Source of the DNA: Allacma fusca
Lineage: Eukaryota > Arthropoda > Collembola > Symphypleona > Sminthuridae
Direction of reading: 5' to 3'
Length of the DNA: 64,000 nt
Assembly (NCBI GenBank): GCA_947179485.1
Contig: OX359245.1
Span: 79,161,067 to 79,225,066, forward strand
Part shown: one piece after another, positions 23,179 through 35,683 of the stretch
Layout: each line of letters starts with the position of its first letter
Position numbering within the stretch: the stretch's first letter is position 1
Translations under genes and position numbers: made by a program
The notes under the pieces: model-generated
What the model saw: the letters and a program-made list of their open reading frames with translations, nothing else
Told to the model about the DNA's origin: nothing
The model's database searches: none

Positions 23179-25152
23179 CTAGCGTGTGAAAATGTAGAAA
23201 GAATTTGCAGATATGCTCACGTATTCAATTATCAAGCAGGTTATACAAACTGCAGCAAGAAATCCAAATATGGCGAACAGTGTTTGAACAAAGTTCGAGC
23301 CAAATTCCAAATCGTCCGCACCACGCCGTTGCTCAATCAAATATTTTACGTCGTATTTGCTTTCTTCCAAACTATCAAATCGATTCTCGACCCACAAGAA
23401 AATCCCAGACTCCAATACATTTCTCAAGAAAACGAACAAGTAATTCCCATTAGCTTTTGGAAACCCCCAACCATACAGATGCTTAAAAATACTTTCCTCA
23501 CTCACAATGAACGGCTTCGAGCGGATTGTGCGCAGCCTGCTTTTGGGTACCTGAAAATTCAGGATCTTGCGTTCGTAATTAATGTACGCCAATTTTTTAC
23601 ATTTGGATAGCTCCTCCCCCATAGATACCTCATCAATGTTCGCTGGGACGACTAAGCGCTTCATCAAATTATTAACCTGTTTTCTATACTTCAAATGAAA
23701 TGGTCCACGAAAGTGGTCAATTGTTTGTCTTGCCCAAGCGATATTATAGCCGATGGTCGTTACTGCAAGTATGGGCATAGTTACCCCAACATGAACTCTT
23801 CCATTTTTGTCCGGTTTTTTCCCGTATCTTCTCAGCATACGCCCTGCATTTTTCCCGATTTCTTTTGTAAATGCGGGCATTATATCTACGCCTTTAAGTT
23901 CGGAGAAAGTGCGCAAACCTTGCATGGGTTTCTCTGCCGTTAGGTCAGATGTGATCACACCTTTGTAAGCATTGCTCAGAACAACTGTTGCAAGAAGCCA
24001 CAGGCTCATGATGAACTTCAACTTCATAGCTCTTGGGACGGAGACCTCGGTCAAGTCAACCATCTCCAGAAGTGATCTTACCGGCAGCATGAAAACCTCA
24101 TACCGATTCAGAAATCCCGAGTGTGACTCGAACTGAAGTACAAGGCCAGTTAGTAAAATGAAACCAAACATGAAATACCAGACTAAGTTGTCAAATGGTT
24201 GGATATAAATGTGATACGTCAAGGTATTGTTTAATCCATGGCAAGAGACGAATTTGAAACCATCGCTGCGCACGGGGAGTGCTCCCGGATATCTCGTTAA
24301 TGCTCCGTCATCAACCTGAAAATACCATTTAGCATTTCCGGATGTTTGGAACTCCACGCCGGACGGAAAGGTAGAATTTGAAAATTTTTCATATGACAAT
24401 CCAAATATGATTTGATTGGAGAACCGAATGTCGCGTTGAGTGAAAATCGATTTGCCTTTACTTTTTGAAGCTCTAGCCTCATCATATACTTTCGTTTCAA
24501 TTTCATCATAACCGTAGTTTTTATAATCTATGAATGTCAAATGGCGCAGAACGTTATCGAAGGTGATCTCAGTCTGGCGTCGAAACAGCATTGGGTTTTC
24601 CTTGAAATGCGATAATTCCAGGTACACTTTAGTGTTGCGAATATTCAAACAACTGAAACACTGAATGAACCAGTGGGAAATGTAAGATTTTGTTGCAAAT
24701 GTTTTCTGCGTGGTTAAGGGCTTCAGCACCATATAATTCAACCAACTGAAATCATCGTATCGTGTATATTCTTCAGATATCCCACGGATACTTTGAACGC
24801 ATTTTTCAGCTCGCTTATCACTGACCACGACGGTGAAGTAGGATATGCCTCTTCGGACTGGCAAAATAAAGTATTTTGTTTTGAGCATGTACGCGCAGGA
24901 TTCTCCTTTGCTACGCCAACCTGGCACACTGTGAAGAAATAAGAGGGCTTTACAGTTCTTCGGCTTCTGGTCCTCCAGTGTTAAAAATACTTCCATAGCG
25001 CTAAATACCCGGTTCAGTTTGTCATTGAACAAAACATGAGGGTAGATTGCCTGGTCTAGGTTTGTTATGATCAGGCTGGATGTGTAGAGGATCTGCTCAC
25101 AGTTGTAAAACGCAGCTTCCCAGTACACCAACTGCACAAGTTCAAAGAACAT
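23179..25152 (-). CDS. Divergent ionotropic-receptor-like chemoreceptor, single exon
   Basis: One uninterrupted frame of 657 codons. The first 310 residues have no clear motif beyond scattered Cys and correspond to the ligand-binding region. A membrane segment lies near residues 322-341 (LVWYFMFGFILLTGLVLQF), a second near 374-396, ending in NAYKGVITSDLT, the same motif as in the receptor at 14,097. A second soluble lobe follows, then a final helix near 622-645 (TLFAIFGFLAAVCITCLIIE). This order, lobe-TM-pore-TM-lobe-TM, is that of ionotropic receptors. No signal peptide is evident at the chosen ATG, so the true start may lie further upstream or a first exon may be missing. It is diverged from the other receptor; no stop or shift is seen. 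Confidence 0.8.
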   Translation of the reverse strand: MFFELVQLVYWEAAFYNCEQILYTSSLIITNLDQAIYPHVLFNDKLNRVFSAMEVFLTLEDQKPKNCKALLFLHSVPGWRSKGESCAYMLKTKYFILPVRRGISYFTVVVSDKRAEKCVQSIRGISEEYTRYDDFSWLNYMVLKPLTTQKTFATKSYISHWFIQCFSCLNIRNTKVYLELSHFKENPMLFRRQTEITFDNVLRHLTFIDYKNYGYDEIETKVYDEARASKSKGKSIFTQRDIRFSNQIIFGLSYEKFSNSTFPSGVEFQTSGNAKWYFQVDDGALTRYPGALPVRSDGFKFVSCHGLNNTLTYHIYIQPFDNLVWYFMFGFILLTGLVLQFESHSGFLNRYEVFMLPVRSLLEMVDLTEVSVPRAMKLKFIMSLWLLATVVLSNAYKGVITSDLTAEKPMQGLRTFSELKGVDIMPAFTKEIGKNAGRMLRRYGKKPDKNGRVHVGVTMPILAVTTIGYNIAWARQTIDHFRGPFHLKYRKQVNNLMKRLVVPANIDEVSMGEELSKCKKLAYINYERKILNFQVPKSRLRTIRSKPFIVSEESIFKHLYGWGFPKANGNYLFVFLRNVLESGIFLWVENRFDSLEESKYDVKYLIEQRRGADDLEFGSNFVQTLFAIFGFLAAVCITCLIIEYVSISANSFYIFTR

Positions 25153-27020
25153 GTTGAAGTTTTCGTTTTAAGACGTACAGCAATGGCAGATTAAAAGTCC
25201 GACGATTGTCGTTATGTTGGCAAAATATTGTTAAATTTTAGGTAGCTTCAGTTAGTAATTCTAACTTCGTATTTCTGGATCTATAGAACGAATGAATTGA
25301 CTTGGGGAAATTTGAGTTCAAAACTAATTGGTGGCAAGGAGGAATGGCCACGGAACCTTAATAATATTGACTACGTGTTTAAATACTTAATTATATGCCC
25401 TAAATTTTTGTGTAACACGCAAGTAATGTTTAATGGAATTAATATCCGTCGAGGCAAACGCACAGTGTTTCAAGATTAAGTGATCGTTAGAAACGAACTA
25501 TGGTACGTAAATGCTACTATAAAAATTATATTGCAGCAATGGTAGACTCAAATTCAAAATTTCTAATTTAAAAAAAAATGTTTTCGTTTCGATGGTCAAT
25601 AAAGCAGCTGAAGATTTATCAATAGGGTTTTTATTTTTACAATGAAGAAATGAGTTTTAAAATGTCGGCATGTTTTAAAATGCAAATGTTTTCTGGGCAG
25701 GATTTTGTTCAAACGCTTTCTTTTGATAATATTTTTTAGTTTATGTGCTCATTGATGTTAAAATGTTTATATAAGAAAATTTGGAAACAATAAGAATAGG
25801 AAGTGCTTCATTTAATTAGTAATTTGCATTAGCTGATTTTTAACAACTGCTTGGCCACAAAAGTTCCCATTAAATTAATTGTATTTGTGTGAAGCAACAT
25901 GAGAAGCTCTAATCACGTAAATCAAAAGTAGTTCAGGTGTCCGTATTTGCATGTCATGTTGTCATCACTACAGAACACTTATAGTAACGTTGAGCCATAG
26001 AACGTTGTGATCAAGGCTGGGAGGATTACATAAACTAAATGTTAGATTACGGGTTGATAATTACTATCGTTTTAAAAGATTTTGCGGATTACAGCCTTTG
26101 GATTCTTGCCAGAAACCAAATTTTTAGATTGTGATGACTTGATTCCATTTTAAATATCTTAGGCAATGATTACGGAGATGCTACCAAAATGTTTCCAGTC
26201 AGGATTACTGCTAACAGTTTACTAGAATTTTCAACGTAAGATCAGGACTAAAGTTTTTTCTTATAGGTTACTTTTCAAGTATTTTAGCTCCGGGATTACG
26301 CATGTGTGATTTTTCTGGAAAAAGGTAGGTTCGAGAGATTGCACAGGACGAGATTCCACTTGCAAAATCAGATACTTGTAAAATTTACCAAGAGTTGTAA
26401 AATCAGTACAGATCAGCTCAAATTTCATGCAAACGCTGCTTCTAACTTATTGACTTTTCTCCGCTTTTCCTTTCTGTTTTTACCTGATCGAAATATCTAC
26501 TTACGGTGATTTAAACTGGCAAATTTCTGAGAATTTCAAGTCAAGTCCAGATTTTTTTAAATTCTTTAGGGCGGTTGACATTTTCCCGCAAAAAAGACAT
26601 AAAATGGGTGGCAATTTTTTATCAAGCTATGAAAATTTGTGGGCACGTTTCCTATGTCAGCGGTAAGTTTGAAGCGTACTGCAGGCGAAAATTTTTCAAG
26701 AATGCAAAGATTCAAAGAAATATTCCAGTATAATTGAAGATTCCCCATAGGAGCAGCATAAATCCTTAAAAATTTAAACAGACAGTTAATCGAACTTTGT
26801 GTCTAAAATCCACTGATGAACTTCAATACCCATTTTCATTCCGGCGAATAATAAACTCGTAGCATTAAATCACAGTATACGCAATTGTTGGATTATGTAT
26901 TTGGAATTACATGATTTTAAAAACACAGATCGTAATTACCTGCCTTTAGATGAATAATGTTTAGCGGTACAGTTGTTATTACTGTAAATAAAAACCATAC
27001 GTATTGAATTCGTTTAAAAT
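25153..27020. other. Spacer with shared 3' flank of prolyl-hydroxylase copies
   Basis: The left part holds nothing I can support. From about 26,740 to 27,000 it matches 61,970-62,210 closely and 50,170-50,400 more weakly, showing that the prolyl-hydroxylase duplications included their 3' flanks. Confidence 0.6.
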
Positions 27021-29480
27021 TTATTGTATGGGTTTGCCGTTGACCACAACTTCGTAAGGTGTACTGCGCTTCAAATGACTGTGGAGCTGGTACTGATCCC
27101 CTTCAACAGCATCGGGGGCGAATACTGGAAAAATTAAAAATGATTTCCATTAAACTCAATGTATTTCAGTATAGCTGACTTTCTTGTTAGGTTGATGAAT
27201 CCGGACACTTCCAGTTCTGTATTCGTAACATTTGCGTTACTTACTCCATTTCTCTCCAAAAACAACAGGGCATGACGCATGCTCATTCCATTTATCAACT
27301 TTTCGTAGAAATCATAGAACCTTTTTCCGAAGCAATTTTGACCCTTAAACGTGGAAATGCTGTTTCAATTCTATTTTCAACGTTTGACAGCTGCACAAAT
27401 CCCAAAGGCAAAAATAATTAGCATCATCATTATATTTAAAATATTTTACTGATTCACTACTTAAAATTCAGGTTTAGTCCGATTCACAATTTTAAAAATG
27501 ATGGAAGCGGCTAACATTCAAAAGAAGAACTTACGTAAAATACAAAGGTTGCAACATTTGTGAACGGGCCGTACACCTGCAAAATAACCAGGAACCTTTT
27601 GAATACAATTTTTCATGTTTTTCCAGACTGGAACTAATTGTAGAAGGTATAAAATTGCTGACGATATCCCAATGGCGTCCTCGAGCAGCTCCTGGTCCGT
27701 AGACAAAATAGTGTCCGTCGATGGGTCTACTCTCAGGGGGTTTTTTGTACCCAGTGATCCTTAACATTAGATCCATAGTCACTTGGGATAAATTGCTAGC
27801 CATGGCAGTGTCAACCTTCCTCAGGACTAAACCTGAGAAGGGATTGTAATCCCCAGTAGCAATGAACAGTCGGCTGGGCTTGTTATACGTGTGTACTTTC
27901 AGCTCCTCCACTGCTCTGGCGCTTAAAACGTCGTGGTAGTGAATAACTGCGGACATGTTGCTGAGAGAATGGATTTTGGCTTTGATTGGTCCAATCTTGT
28001 ACGTCATGTGGATCTCCGTTTCGTACCAACAAAACAGCTCTGATTTTACTTCAGGAGTCTATTTCAAAGTGATAGTTAAGGATTGCAATCAAGGTACATA
28101 GACCCAGTGTACTTGTAATGTTTTCATGTCTGCGCAAAACCCGGGAAATTTAAAATAACATGCGTATTCTAAACTGTATGAAATTCGAACAATGTCGATG
28201 GATTTTAGACCAGCGTTATACACTAAAGTGAATTAAGTTCAAAATTCCCAACATTGCATCAATTTTTAAATCTTAAAAATCTCTCTTTAAAATTTTCGAA
28301 AAAATTCTGGAAAATATTCACAAAAGCTAGAGAAATGTTCTACCTAGTTGTTACAATTGTCCAAGATTCTTACTTGTTCAATTTTCCCGGCACAAACTTG
28401 CCATAACTTGTTGTCGGAATGCTTGTTGATATTCCAGTCCTTCTTCAGCTCTTGATCGTACAGGAATCTATGCGGAATTCTGTGGGAGGGGTCAGGAGAT
28501 TGACTGAGGGGTTTTACGAAAAAATTGTAATCCACAATTCTGTTCTTGGGATGCTCTTCGTCGTGCTGAAAATTCAATGACCAGAACATGTGAATCGATT
28601 CCTAAATACTAAAAGACTACTCAAGAAAAAATTTGGAATTTAAAACATATTTATAATATTAGGTTGCAGATGATCATTTTAATCATTTTTTAATAATTTT
28701 ATCCGAAAACTTGCCGAAATGGAGACGCATATTTGAAACATATAAAGTTTCCAATTTATAATGGTTTTTTTAAAGCCCAGATTGTATTCCTGTGAATTGT
28801 TTCAACATCAATGTAATGCTAGTTTTCAGGGGTATTTAAGCATATACAGATATCGTTGGTTAAATTCTAAAAAGCACCATTTCCATTTCATAACCTATGC
28901 TCTTTAAATGTTTTCGCAGATGAAAATGGTACTTTTTAGAATTAAGTCAACGACATTTTTCATATATTAAAAAATTGTATTCGCATTGAAGAACTCACTT
29001 GAATCTCAGCGGCAACTAATTCATTGCAGACACCATCAGCTGCCATAGAATTATCATTTGTGTTCACCAAAATATGCAATGCGAATTCTAACCAGGCAAT
29101 TCCAGTGGTGAACCGTTCTTTCAAAATGGCTTACTGGCCAATAAGATAACAGTCCTTTGCATTCAATGTTACTCTGGCGTCAATACAATCAATCAAACCA
29201 GCTGCAACCTAATAATTTTAAGCTTTTTTTAATTCAGTATTTTTGACCCTACAAATTTTTGAGGCTGTCTTCAGCTACATGTTTTTAAAACAGTCTGAGC
29301 CCGACGTTTCTACTAAGATTTTCTAACATAGGTTTTTGACGCCATGGAGTAATTACTTACATCCTTCACTTCAACATCGTAAATGAATTAGATTCTTGCT
29401 ATCACAAGCATTGCTTTCTCATGATCATCGCAAACCGGTCCTCCTGAAACGATATACATTTTGTCTAAAAGTGACTGCAG
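27021..29480 (-). pseudogene. Prolyl 4-hydroxylase alpha-like pseudogene (copy A)
   Basis: Exon pieces can be followed from the peptide-substrate domain (29,380-29,450 and 28,998-29,200; CYLIGQ, ERFTTGIAWLEFAL) through the linker (28,375-28,590) to the catalytic double-stranded beta-helix (27,690-28,050; GRHWDIV with the iron-binding HxD) and the last exon (27,021-27,127). The copy is dead: an in-frame TAA follows CYLIGQ near 29,140, another stop lies near 29,390, and relative to copy C about 20 bp are lost at about 27,310-27,330, shifting the frame before the second iron His. Intact relatives hydroxylate prolines in collagen-like proteins in the ER using 2-oxoglutarate, iron and ascorbate. 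Copies B and C lie to the right. Confidence 0.85.
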
Positions 29481-30461
29481 TTCTAAAATAATTACAATCA
29501 ATATCTCAAGTATCAAGTTATTCTTACTTTAATTTGAATTTTCCCCGCGATTTCTATATTAGTGTTTGAAAAGTGTCAAACTGAACCAACTTGTTTTAAG
29601 TCGATTTCATCGCGGTCACATCTCCACAACTGTTTATAGCGAATATATTTGGGGTTCGAATTGTTTGGAATAATCAGTTTACACCTTTAATAAATCTAAT
29701 AATTATGGTTTGGTCATCCCGTCAGAGTAGTAAATGTTTTAAAATTAATATTTCCCATTTTTTCGTTTTCAACTTGCATAGGGACTATCATTCTGAACAA
29801 AATGACATCACGCAGTTTCTGGCGGACGTATACATCAGTTTCGTAACCAAATGGACATGATAATTTGCATGATAATGTATAACAACCGATTTATAATTTT
29901 CCAGTTCTTTCCTTACACGGAAATTAACCTAATTCTCTGGTTTGATATTTTTAAACAAATCAATTGATACGTTAATTTTGAACTACTATTTCAAATGGCT
30001 TCAACTTGCGAATACTATTTTTCTCCTAACTGGAACAGTCCCTAAAATGTAAGTTGTAAATTGTCTGGATAGGGCAGGCCTAAATCAAACAATGGAAGAA
30101 TTCAACTGCTAAAATTTTAAAAGTCCTACTTTACCGAGTTTTTATATACAAGACAGTATAAGAGCGTCATGCTGGGCCTTAAGATGTTGACCACTAACTC
30201 CATTGCTGGCATAATATACTATTTTGTACACATGTGCCTTACAAACTCCCGAAACAGTGGGAGACAGAAGGCAAAGCAATGGTTGCTTACCTGGGCCTGC
30301 AGCAAATAGTTAACCTGGCCAGTAGCGCACAGCAGGCAATATGTGCTGCCCAATGCATGGAAAATGTAGTTCTCGTTTGAATTAAGGAAAATGGTTGTAC
30401 AAATGCATGCATACATATTTGTATTATTAACCTTATTTTAAGAAATAAACAATTTTGATTA
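29481..30461. other. Left flank of the Polinton, no gene seen
   Basis: AT-rich sequence upstream of the prolyl-hydroxylase pseudogene. The missing first exons of copy A may lie here in decayed form but I cannot identify them. The Polinton target site begins at 30,462. Confidence 0.4.
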
Positions 30462-30467
30462 CGTATT
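30462..30467. repeat. Polinton target-site duplication, left
   Basis: CGTATT here is repeated at 49,604-49,609, directly outside the two inverted termini. A 6-bp duplication is the known length for Polintons. Confidence 0.95.
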
Positions 30468-30549
30468 AGTAGTTCCTTATTATGGATTTCATGCTCCCGA
30501 AAGAGCCCCCTGGCATTTCGGGTATCGATCCGCCGGAGATACCCGAGTA
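30468..30549. repeat. Polinton left terminal inverted repeat
   Basis: 82 bp matching the reverse complement of 49,522-49,603 with one mismatch. It begins AGTAGT, consistent with Polinton termini. Just inside, GGAGATACCCGA-type units occur three times (30,536-30,600), followed by short CACTCTCCA repeats to about 30,640; these are absent from the right end. Confidence 0.95.
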
Positions 30550-30640
30550 CGCCCCAGCGGAGATACCCGAATACGCACCAGCGGAGATATCCGAATAAGC
30601 ACACTCTCCACACTCTCCACACACTCCACACTCTCCACAT

Positions 30641-31560
30641 GTACTTTTCAGTTGTACTCCAAGCATGACACATGCACTGTATTCACCTATTACCACAGCT
30701 CAGTTAATACTTTAATAAGCATCTCAAATTCATTAATTTTCAGATCATTTCAAAAAGATAATTCAACGTTTATATGTCAACGTCTATTAATACATACGGT
30801 TGTAACATAATTGTTATGCGGTTACTGACATATATTAATTGGTAAACTACCCCTTAAATTGTATATTATAAAATATGTTAAAAACTATAATAATAGTTTA
30901 TTTAATCCATCCAAATCTTTTAACGGAACTTCAAAATACTCCAATTCATAGAATTATGCTAAAAAATGCCAACGTCCGCCATACTGAATGAAGAAAACAT
31001 TCGGATTGTTTAAACGACCATGCATTTCGACATCAATACATACAATGAACTTCCAATGAAAACCGAATAAATTATCAATTGACGAACAGTATTTAAAACT
31101 CATGATCGCACTGAAAAGGTTTAAATCCAAGTGTGACAACGACTGCACGAAACAAGGAAGTAAAAATTAGTCAATTGGACGTATATGTAGCTACATGATA
31201 CACATGCCTGACAATTGTTGAGGAAATGACACTCCAAAAATAAAGTTTGCAAAATAATACATATTCTGAAGTTAATTAACCGCAAACTATTCATTTTTTA
31301 ATTTCAAAAGTAAACAAAAGAAAATAATTTCTCACGAATATTAGGGTCCACAGTGTTGAATAGTTTCTTAGGACAGTATATTGCAATGGTTCTGTACTTG
31401 GCATTAAAATTACTATTATTGAAGCCAATGTACACATTTGTCGTCATATAGATCGTTTTGTTACACAGAAACTACGATTGATGTATAAAAGTATAATAAT
31501 TAGAAAATTAGTTGCACCATCAGCAATTATTGTATCATAGATTAACTGAGCAATCGACTA
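30641..31560. other. Polinton left interior, no gene supported
   Basis: AT-rich sequence between the terminal repeats and the left minisatellite. Short open frames here have no motifs. Confidence 0.4.
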
Positions 31561-31563
31561 AAC

Positions 31564-31965
31564 AACGACTAAACAACCAATTTAGCAACCGACACATCAA
31601 CGGACTTAGCAACCGACTTAGCAACCGACATAGCAACCGACTTAGCAACCGACATAGCAACCAACTCAGCAACCGACTCAGCAACCGACTCAGCAGCCGA
31701 CATAGCAACCAACTCAGCAACCGACATAGCAACTGACATAGCAACCGACTTAGCACCCGACTCAGCACCCGACTCAGCAACTGAACCAGCAACCGACTGA
31801 CTGAGCAACCGACTGAGCAACCGACTCAGCAACCGACTCAGCAACCGACTCAGCAACCGACTCAGCAACCGACTCAGCAACCGACTCAGCAACCGACTCA
31901 GCAACCGACTCAGCAACTGAACCAGCAACCGACTGACTGAGCAACCGACTCAGCATCCGACCAAG
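31564..31965. repeat. 12-bp minisatellite, left array in the Polinton
   Basis: About 32 copies of GCAACCGACTCA with variants (GACATA, GACTTA, AACTGA). The same unit in the same orientation forms the array at 41,573-41,737. Because the unit is a multiple of three, several frames stay open by chance, giving Leu-Ser-Arg or Val-Ala-Glu-Ser style repeats; I do not take these as genes. Confidence 0.95.
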
Positions 31966-32374
31966 CACAAGACAGAGCGACCGGACATACTCTTGACAAG
32001 GAAGTCAACTGACCCAGCGCTTAACGCTTTAAATATAGGTAGATGTGCAGTGGATTACACCGGATTCCCAACCCCACATAGCAACAAAGCTTTTAAAGAT
32101 TTCAATAAATCAAATGTTATATTGTTAAAGTAATAAGAACCGATTGTGGACTTACCAACGAGGGCATTCTGGGAGTCATTTCCGAAGGAAGTCATGCTTT
32201 TATGATTTTTGTCAACCCTCAAATGAATGGAGTCGACTCTAACTTTCAATAAAAATACTATTTATAAACGCAAACTGGAAAAAACGAACTTCATTACAGA
32301 TTGGTCAGGTTCAGTGATAGTACCATCTTTTCAAAATCTTACAAGGTTCCACAACTGCATATTTAAATCAGAAA

Positions 32375-33758
32375 ATGCCGTTGAAACGTGAAATCCGTGA
32401 ACTCATCTGTAGTGTTTGCAAGAAAAATATTTTTACGGAAGGAGCAATTACATTTGTTCTTTTTAAGGAGCAATCGTTGAAAGGAATAAAAACCGTCAAC
32501 GGTGAAGAGTACTGTGACATTATGAAAGAGTTTGATTCAGAGTGTCCACTTAATTGGTCACCTGATTCAATTGTACGCATTGCAAACAAGAGCGATGGAA
32601 AACTATCTTGCGAGCACTGGATGCATATCAAGTGTTTTCTACACTATTCCCAAAACCAATTGGAACGTAAGCGTGCCAATCCAACGCATGACTTCTTTGA
32701 TGTCAACATAAAGTGTCCTGTAGCATTTTGTTCCAACTCCTACTCATCAATCAACCAAGTTGAGTGCAAGCCACGGTCGGCTTTTGCATACACAGAACAT
32801 GTGTGTTCCGGATTGAAATTGTCAGTGTCTGAATCAACCAATATCCAAAAACAACAACAAGTCAAACCAAAATTGTTAGAAAAGAAGACTGGATGGATTG
32901 AAGCCAAGAAGAGGGCTATAGACACTGCAAGAAAAGATGAAGTGCAAATTGCCACACAGGAATACATTCGAAAGGGTTCAAAACTCATTCATGGAAGTGT
33001 TATTAAGCTAGCTTCAGGGGAGGAAATTGTATGGAAGGATTGTCAAGGTGTCCTGAGACCCTTTTCATCAGTTGACTGGATTCCGAAGGCTACACCTGCA
33101 GAAAACAGTCAAGAATCTATATGTCAGTCACAAACAACAACATTTGATGATGAAGCTCCATCCACGTCTGCTCAAGCGTATGGAAATCAGCGTATTTTGC
33201 CTCTGAAGAAACGAGCGTACCCATCATCATCAACTACGCTAGAAATCCTAAATGTTGTGGAGGAGCAAAGGACTCGTGGAAATGAAAACGAGATTTGTCT
33301 AGTGTCAGGAGAAAAAATCCGATTCGTGGACAATAAAGGTACCTCTTAAATATAATAATATAAGTATCTTTTTCAAAGCGTATTTTATAATAAATAAGTG
33401 TATTCTTTGAACGCGTAAATTTTCCCACTATACATGCTTATGCACTTGTTAATTAGGGAAAGCTGTACCGCTCGAGAGCATCCCGTGGTTAAAATCTACC
33501 AAACGTGTGGAGATTGTGGGAAAACTGGATAAAATTGAGGAAGTTGATGAGATTCCTGCTGACAGCACTACTACTACTGAGTGCATCAACAATTCTGATG
33601 AGACGAATGCGGGCGCTGGAGATGTTGGAAATTGTGACGAGTTCATTCAAGCCGTGAACAGGACCATCCAAGCTTGGGAGGGAGAGGCACCCGGTACCGA
33701 CGAATACAATTTTGAAGACTTTGATTTCAGCTGCGTTCAACCTTTCACGGGAAAATAA
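32375..33758 (+). CDS. Polinton cargo: RING-like zinc-finger protein
   Basis: The first coding block (32,375-33,340) begins MPLKREIRELICSVCKK. A CSVC pair, then LSCEHWMHIKCF and IKCPVAFC, give a spacing of Cys and His like RING or RING-variant zinc fingers, which usually act as ubiquitin ligases. The middle is Lys-rich, the rest Ser/Thr-rich. An acidic second block (about 33,456-33,758) follows after a gap of about 115 bp with GT and AG edges, in line with the introns Polinton genes are known to use. This is not a core Polinton gene. It is on the plus strand, opposite to the capsid genes. Function is inferred only from the Cys/His pattern. Confidence 0.6.
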
Positions 33759-33771
33759 GAACTTTTCTAAG

Positions 33772-34135
33772 ATGTACAGTGAGATTTTCCGTATGAATAT
33801 GACGGTGTTTTTTATGTATTTTGTACAATAAGGAGCGAGCCTCAGTAATTTAATGTGGTTCATGTTTTTTTTTATTTAATGGTTTGCAAGTAAGTTTGTC
33901 CAATAAAATTTGAGTTGGAAAATGCCAATAGTTTCTAAATAAATACTTATAAGCTGTGCAGTGAGTTTTCGTATGACTATAACGGTGTTTTTTATGTATT
34001 GTTGTTCAATAAGGAGTGAGCTTCAATAATTCAATGTGATTCATGTATTTTTTTAAATTTAATGGATTGCAAGTAAGTTTGTCCAATAAAAATTGAGTTG
34101 GAAAATGCCAATATTTTCTAAATAATTGTTTTATT
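33772..34135. repeat. Tandem duplication of about 180 bp
   Basis: Two copies (about 33,772-33,955 and 33,957-34,135) share GGTGTTTTTTATGTATT, TTGCAAGTAAGTTTGTCC and GAGTTGGAAAATGCCAATA in the same order. Each holds a CAATAAAA polyadenylation-like word, so they probably form duplicated 3' ends for the RING-like gene. Confidence 0.85.
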
Positions 34136-34339
34136 TCAGCAATCATTTTGACAAATAAATATAATTGTACATTACTCATAACTTGCCGCATGAAATATCA
34201 TCTACATATAATAGATAATTGGAAATATCAACGCTGTTCAAGGTATTAACACTACAACCTTACAACCAACCTTACATTACATTACATTACCACTACTGAG
34301 ATTCCATGCAAGGATTTTAAAGAGTGAAAATCGTTTCGC

Positions 34340-35400
34340 TGGAATTTATTCCTTCTCCTGGGTTGCATCTGCCTCATCCAGTTTTCCTTCCTCTCCCTCA
34401 TATCCACTGTTTGTTTTGGAACGGACTGGGATGTAAAAATCAATATTGTCCTTCCTTTTTGCCGTGATGAAAGCCTCCAGATTCGCACATGCAGCCAGAG
34501 ATAATCCAATTACTGGCCCCGGCCATCCTATGATTAAGAATGGTACACATACACAAATTATACTAATTTTAGTGCATTACAGTACACCGTAGTCAGAATA
34601 TATTATCATATTAATATTTTTACCTTTAAGCTTGCTGCTCGTTTCCATGGGAACCGGACAGTTCATTAAAACCTCTGGCTGACCCAGTGTTTTGTTCAGT
34701 AGGACGCTGACTTTAACGTTTCCCAAGTCCAAGTCGGGATGAGCCCAAAACTCCAAGCGGTTTTCATCTTTGGCAGAGTATGTGCGATCCTCCTTTCCTC
34801 GTAGGTATGGAATAAGTGGACAGTCTTCTAGCCCCTGAATTAGTTTCATTTCCTGCGTCTCTGCACACTGTTCGAGGATTGTTGCCAAAAAGTTTGCAAT
34901 TTTAGCTCCCTGGTAAAAAGAAAACTTTACCACGGTAGGTTTGCCTGCGCTTGTAGGTCTACCAATGTAGAAAAACTCCACTCGATGCACTGGATTGTGA
35001 GCAGTACGGCCCGAAATATCATCGTCAATCTATTGATTAATTATTGTTTTAAAATACTACCACAACAATTATGGTAAAATTCTCATACGTTACAAATTGC
35101 AAGCAGAATTTTTTAAAAAGAATATTACCATAATACAGTCAGCATTTTCAAAGAAGCTCCAATTGGTGCACTGGTCCTGCATCGCGTTCTTTTTAACCGT
35201 TCTAGAGAAAGGGTCAAACTTTGCCAATTTCGGTCGGATGATTCGACTAGTAGCTGTACAAAAACAAAAATATTTTAAATTACAATAACACGAATATTTG
35301 ATATTTAGAACGATAAAAAAACTTATTTTTTGTGAACACGCTCTCTCTCACTAGAGTACCTTTGACGTTCGAATCGGTAGATTTGCTTGCCATGTTGGTT
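34340..35400 (-). CDS. Polinton gene of unknown function, spliced
   Basis: Coding-like blocks on the minus strand, each with splice-like edges: about 35,335-35,391 (start MASKSTDSN), 35,130-35,255, 34,625-35,030 and 34,344-34,533. The largest block contains VEFFYIGRPTSAGK and LIPYLRGKED; the last contains GWPGPVIGLSLAACANLEAF and ends in a very acidic tail. I recognise no family. It lies head to head with the helicase gene across about 290 bp, so the two may share a control region. It could be a replication accessory protein given that neighbour, but that is inference. Confidence 0.5.
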
Positions 35401-35683
35401 TTTGTAGTAGCCGTATGTAATGATGCTCTGAGCAAAGTGATTCAATTCAAGAGAACTCTCAACTGTTATGTAGAAATTTATGGAATGAACGCTGATTTTG
35501 CTCAGCAACCTTACTTATATACAATAGCTTTGCGAGTTTCGATTTTTAGCCTTTTGCTTTATACTTTGAACTTGGACGTATATTTCCGCCTGCGAGTTTT
35601 CTTTTTTAGAAACAAGCTACACATTTTTACTTTGCTTGTCACTGCAAAAGGTTTAGTAACAAAGTTGCTACATTGACAAAGCC

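Noticed and set aside
31564-31965. CRISPR-like array
   Set aside because: Copies are contiguous with no unique spacers, and the context is a eukaryotic transposon.
31535-31968. Long Leu-Ser-Arg and Val-Ala-Glu-Ser repeat proteins on the minus and plus strands
   Set aside because: They are translations of a 12-bp minisatellite, open in several frames because the unit is a multiple of three.
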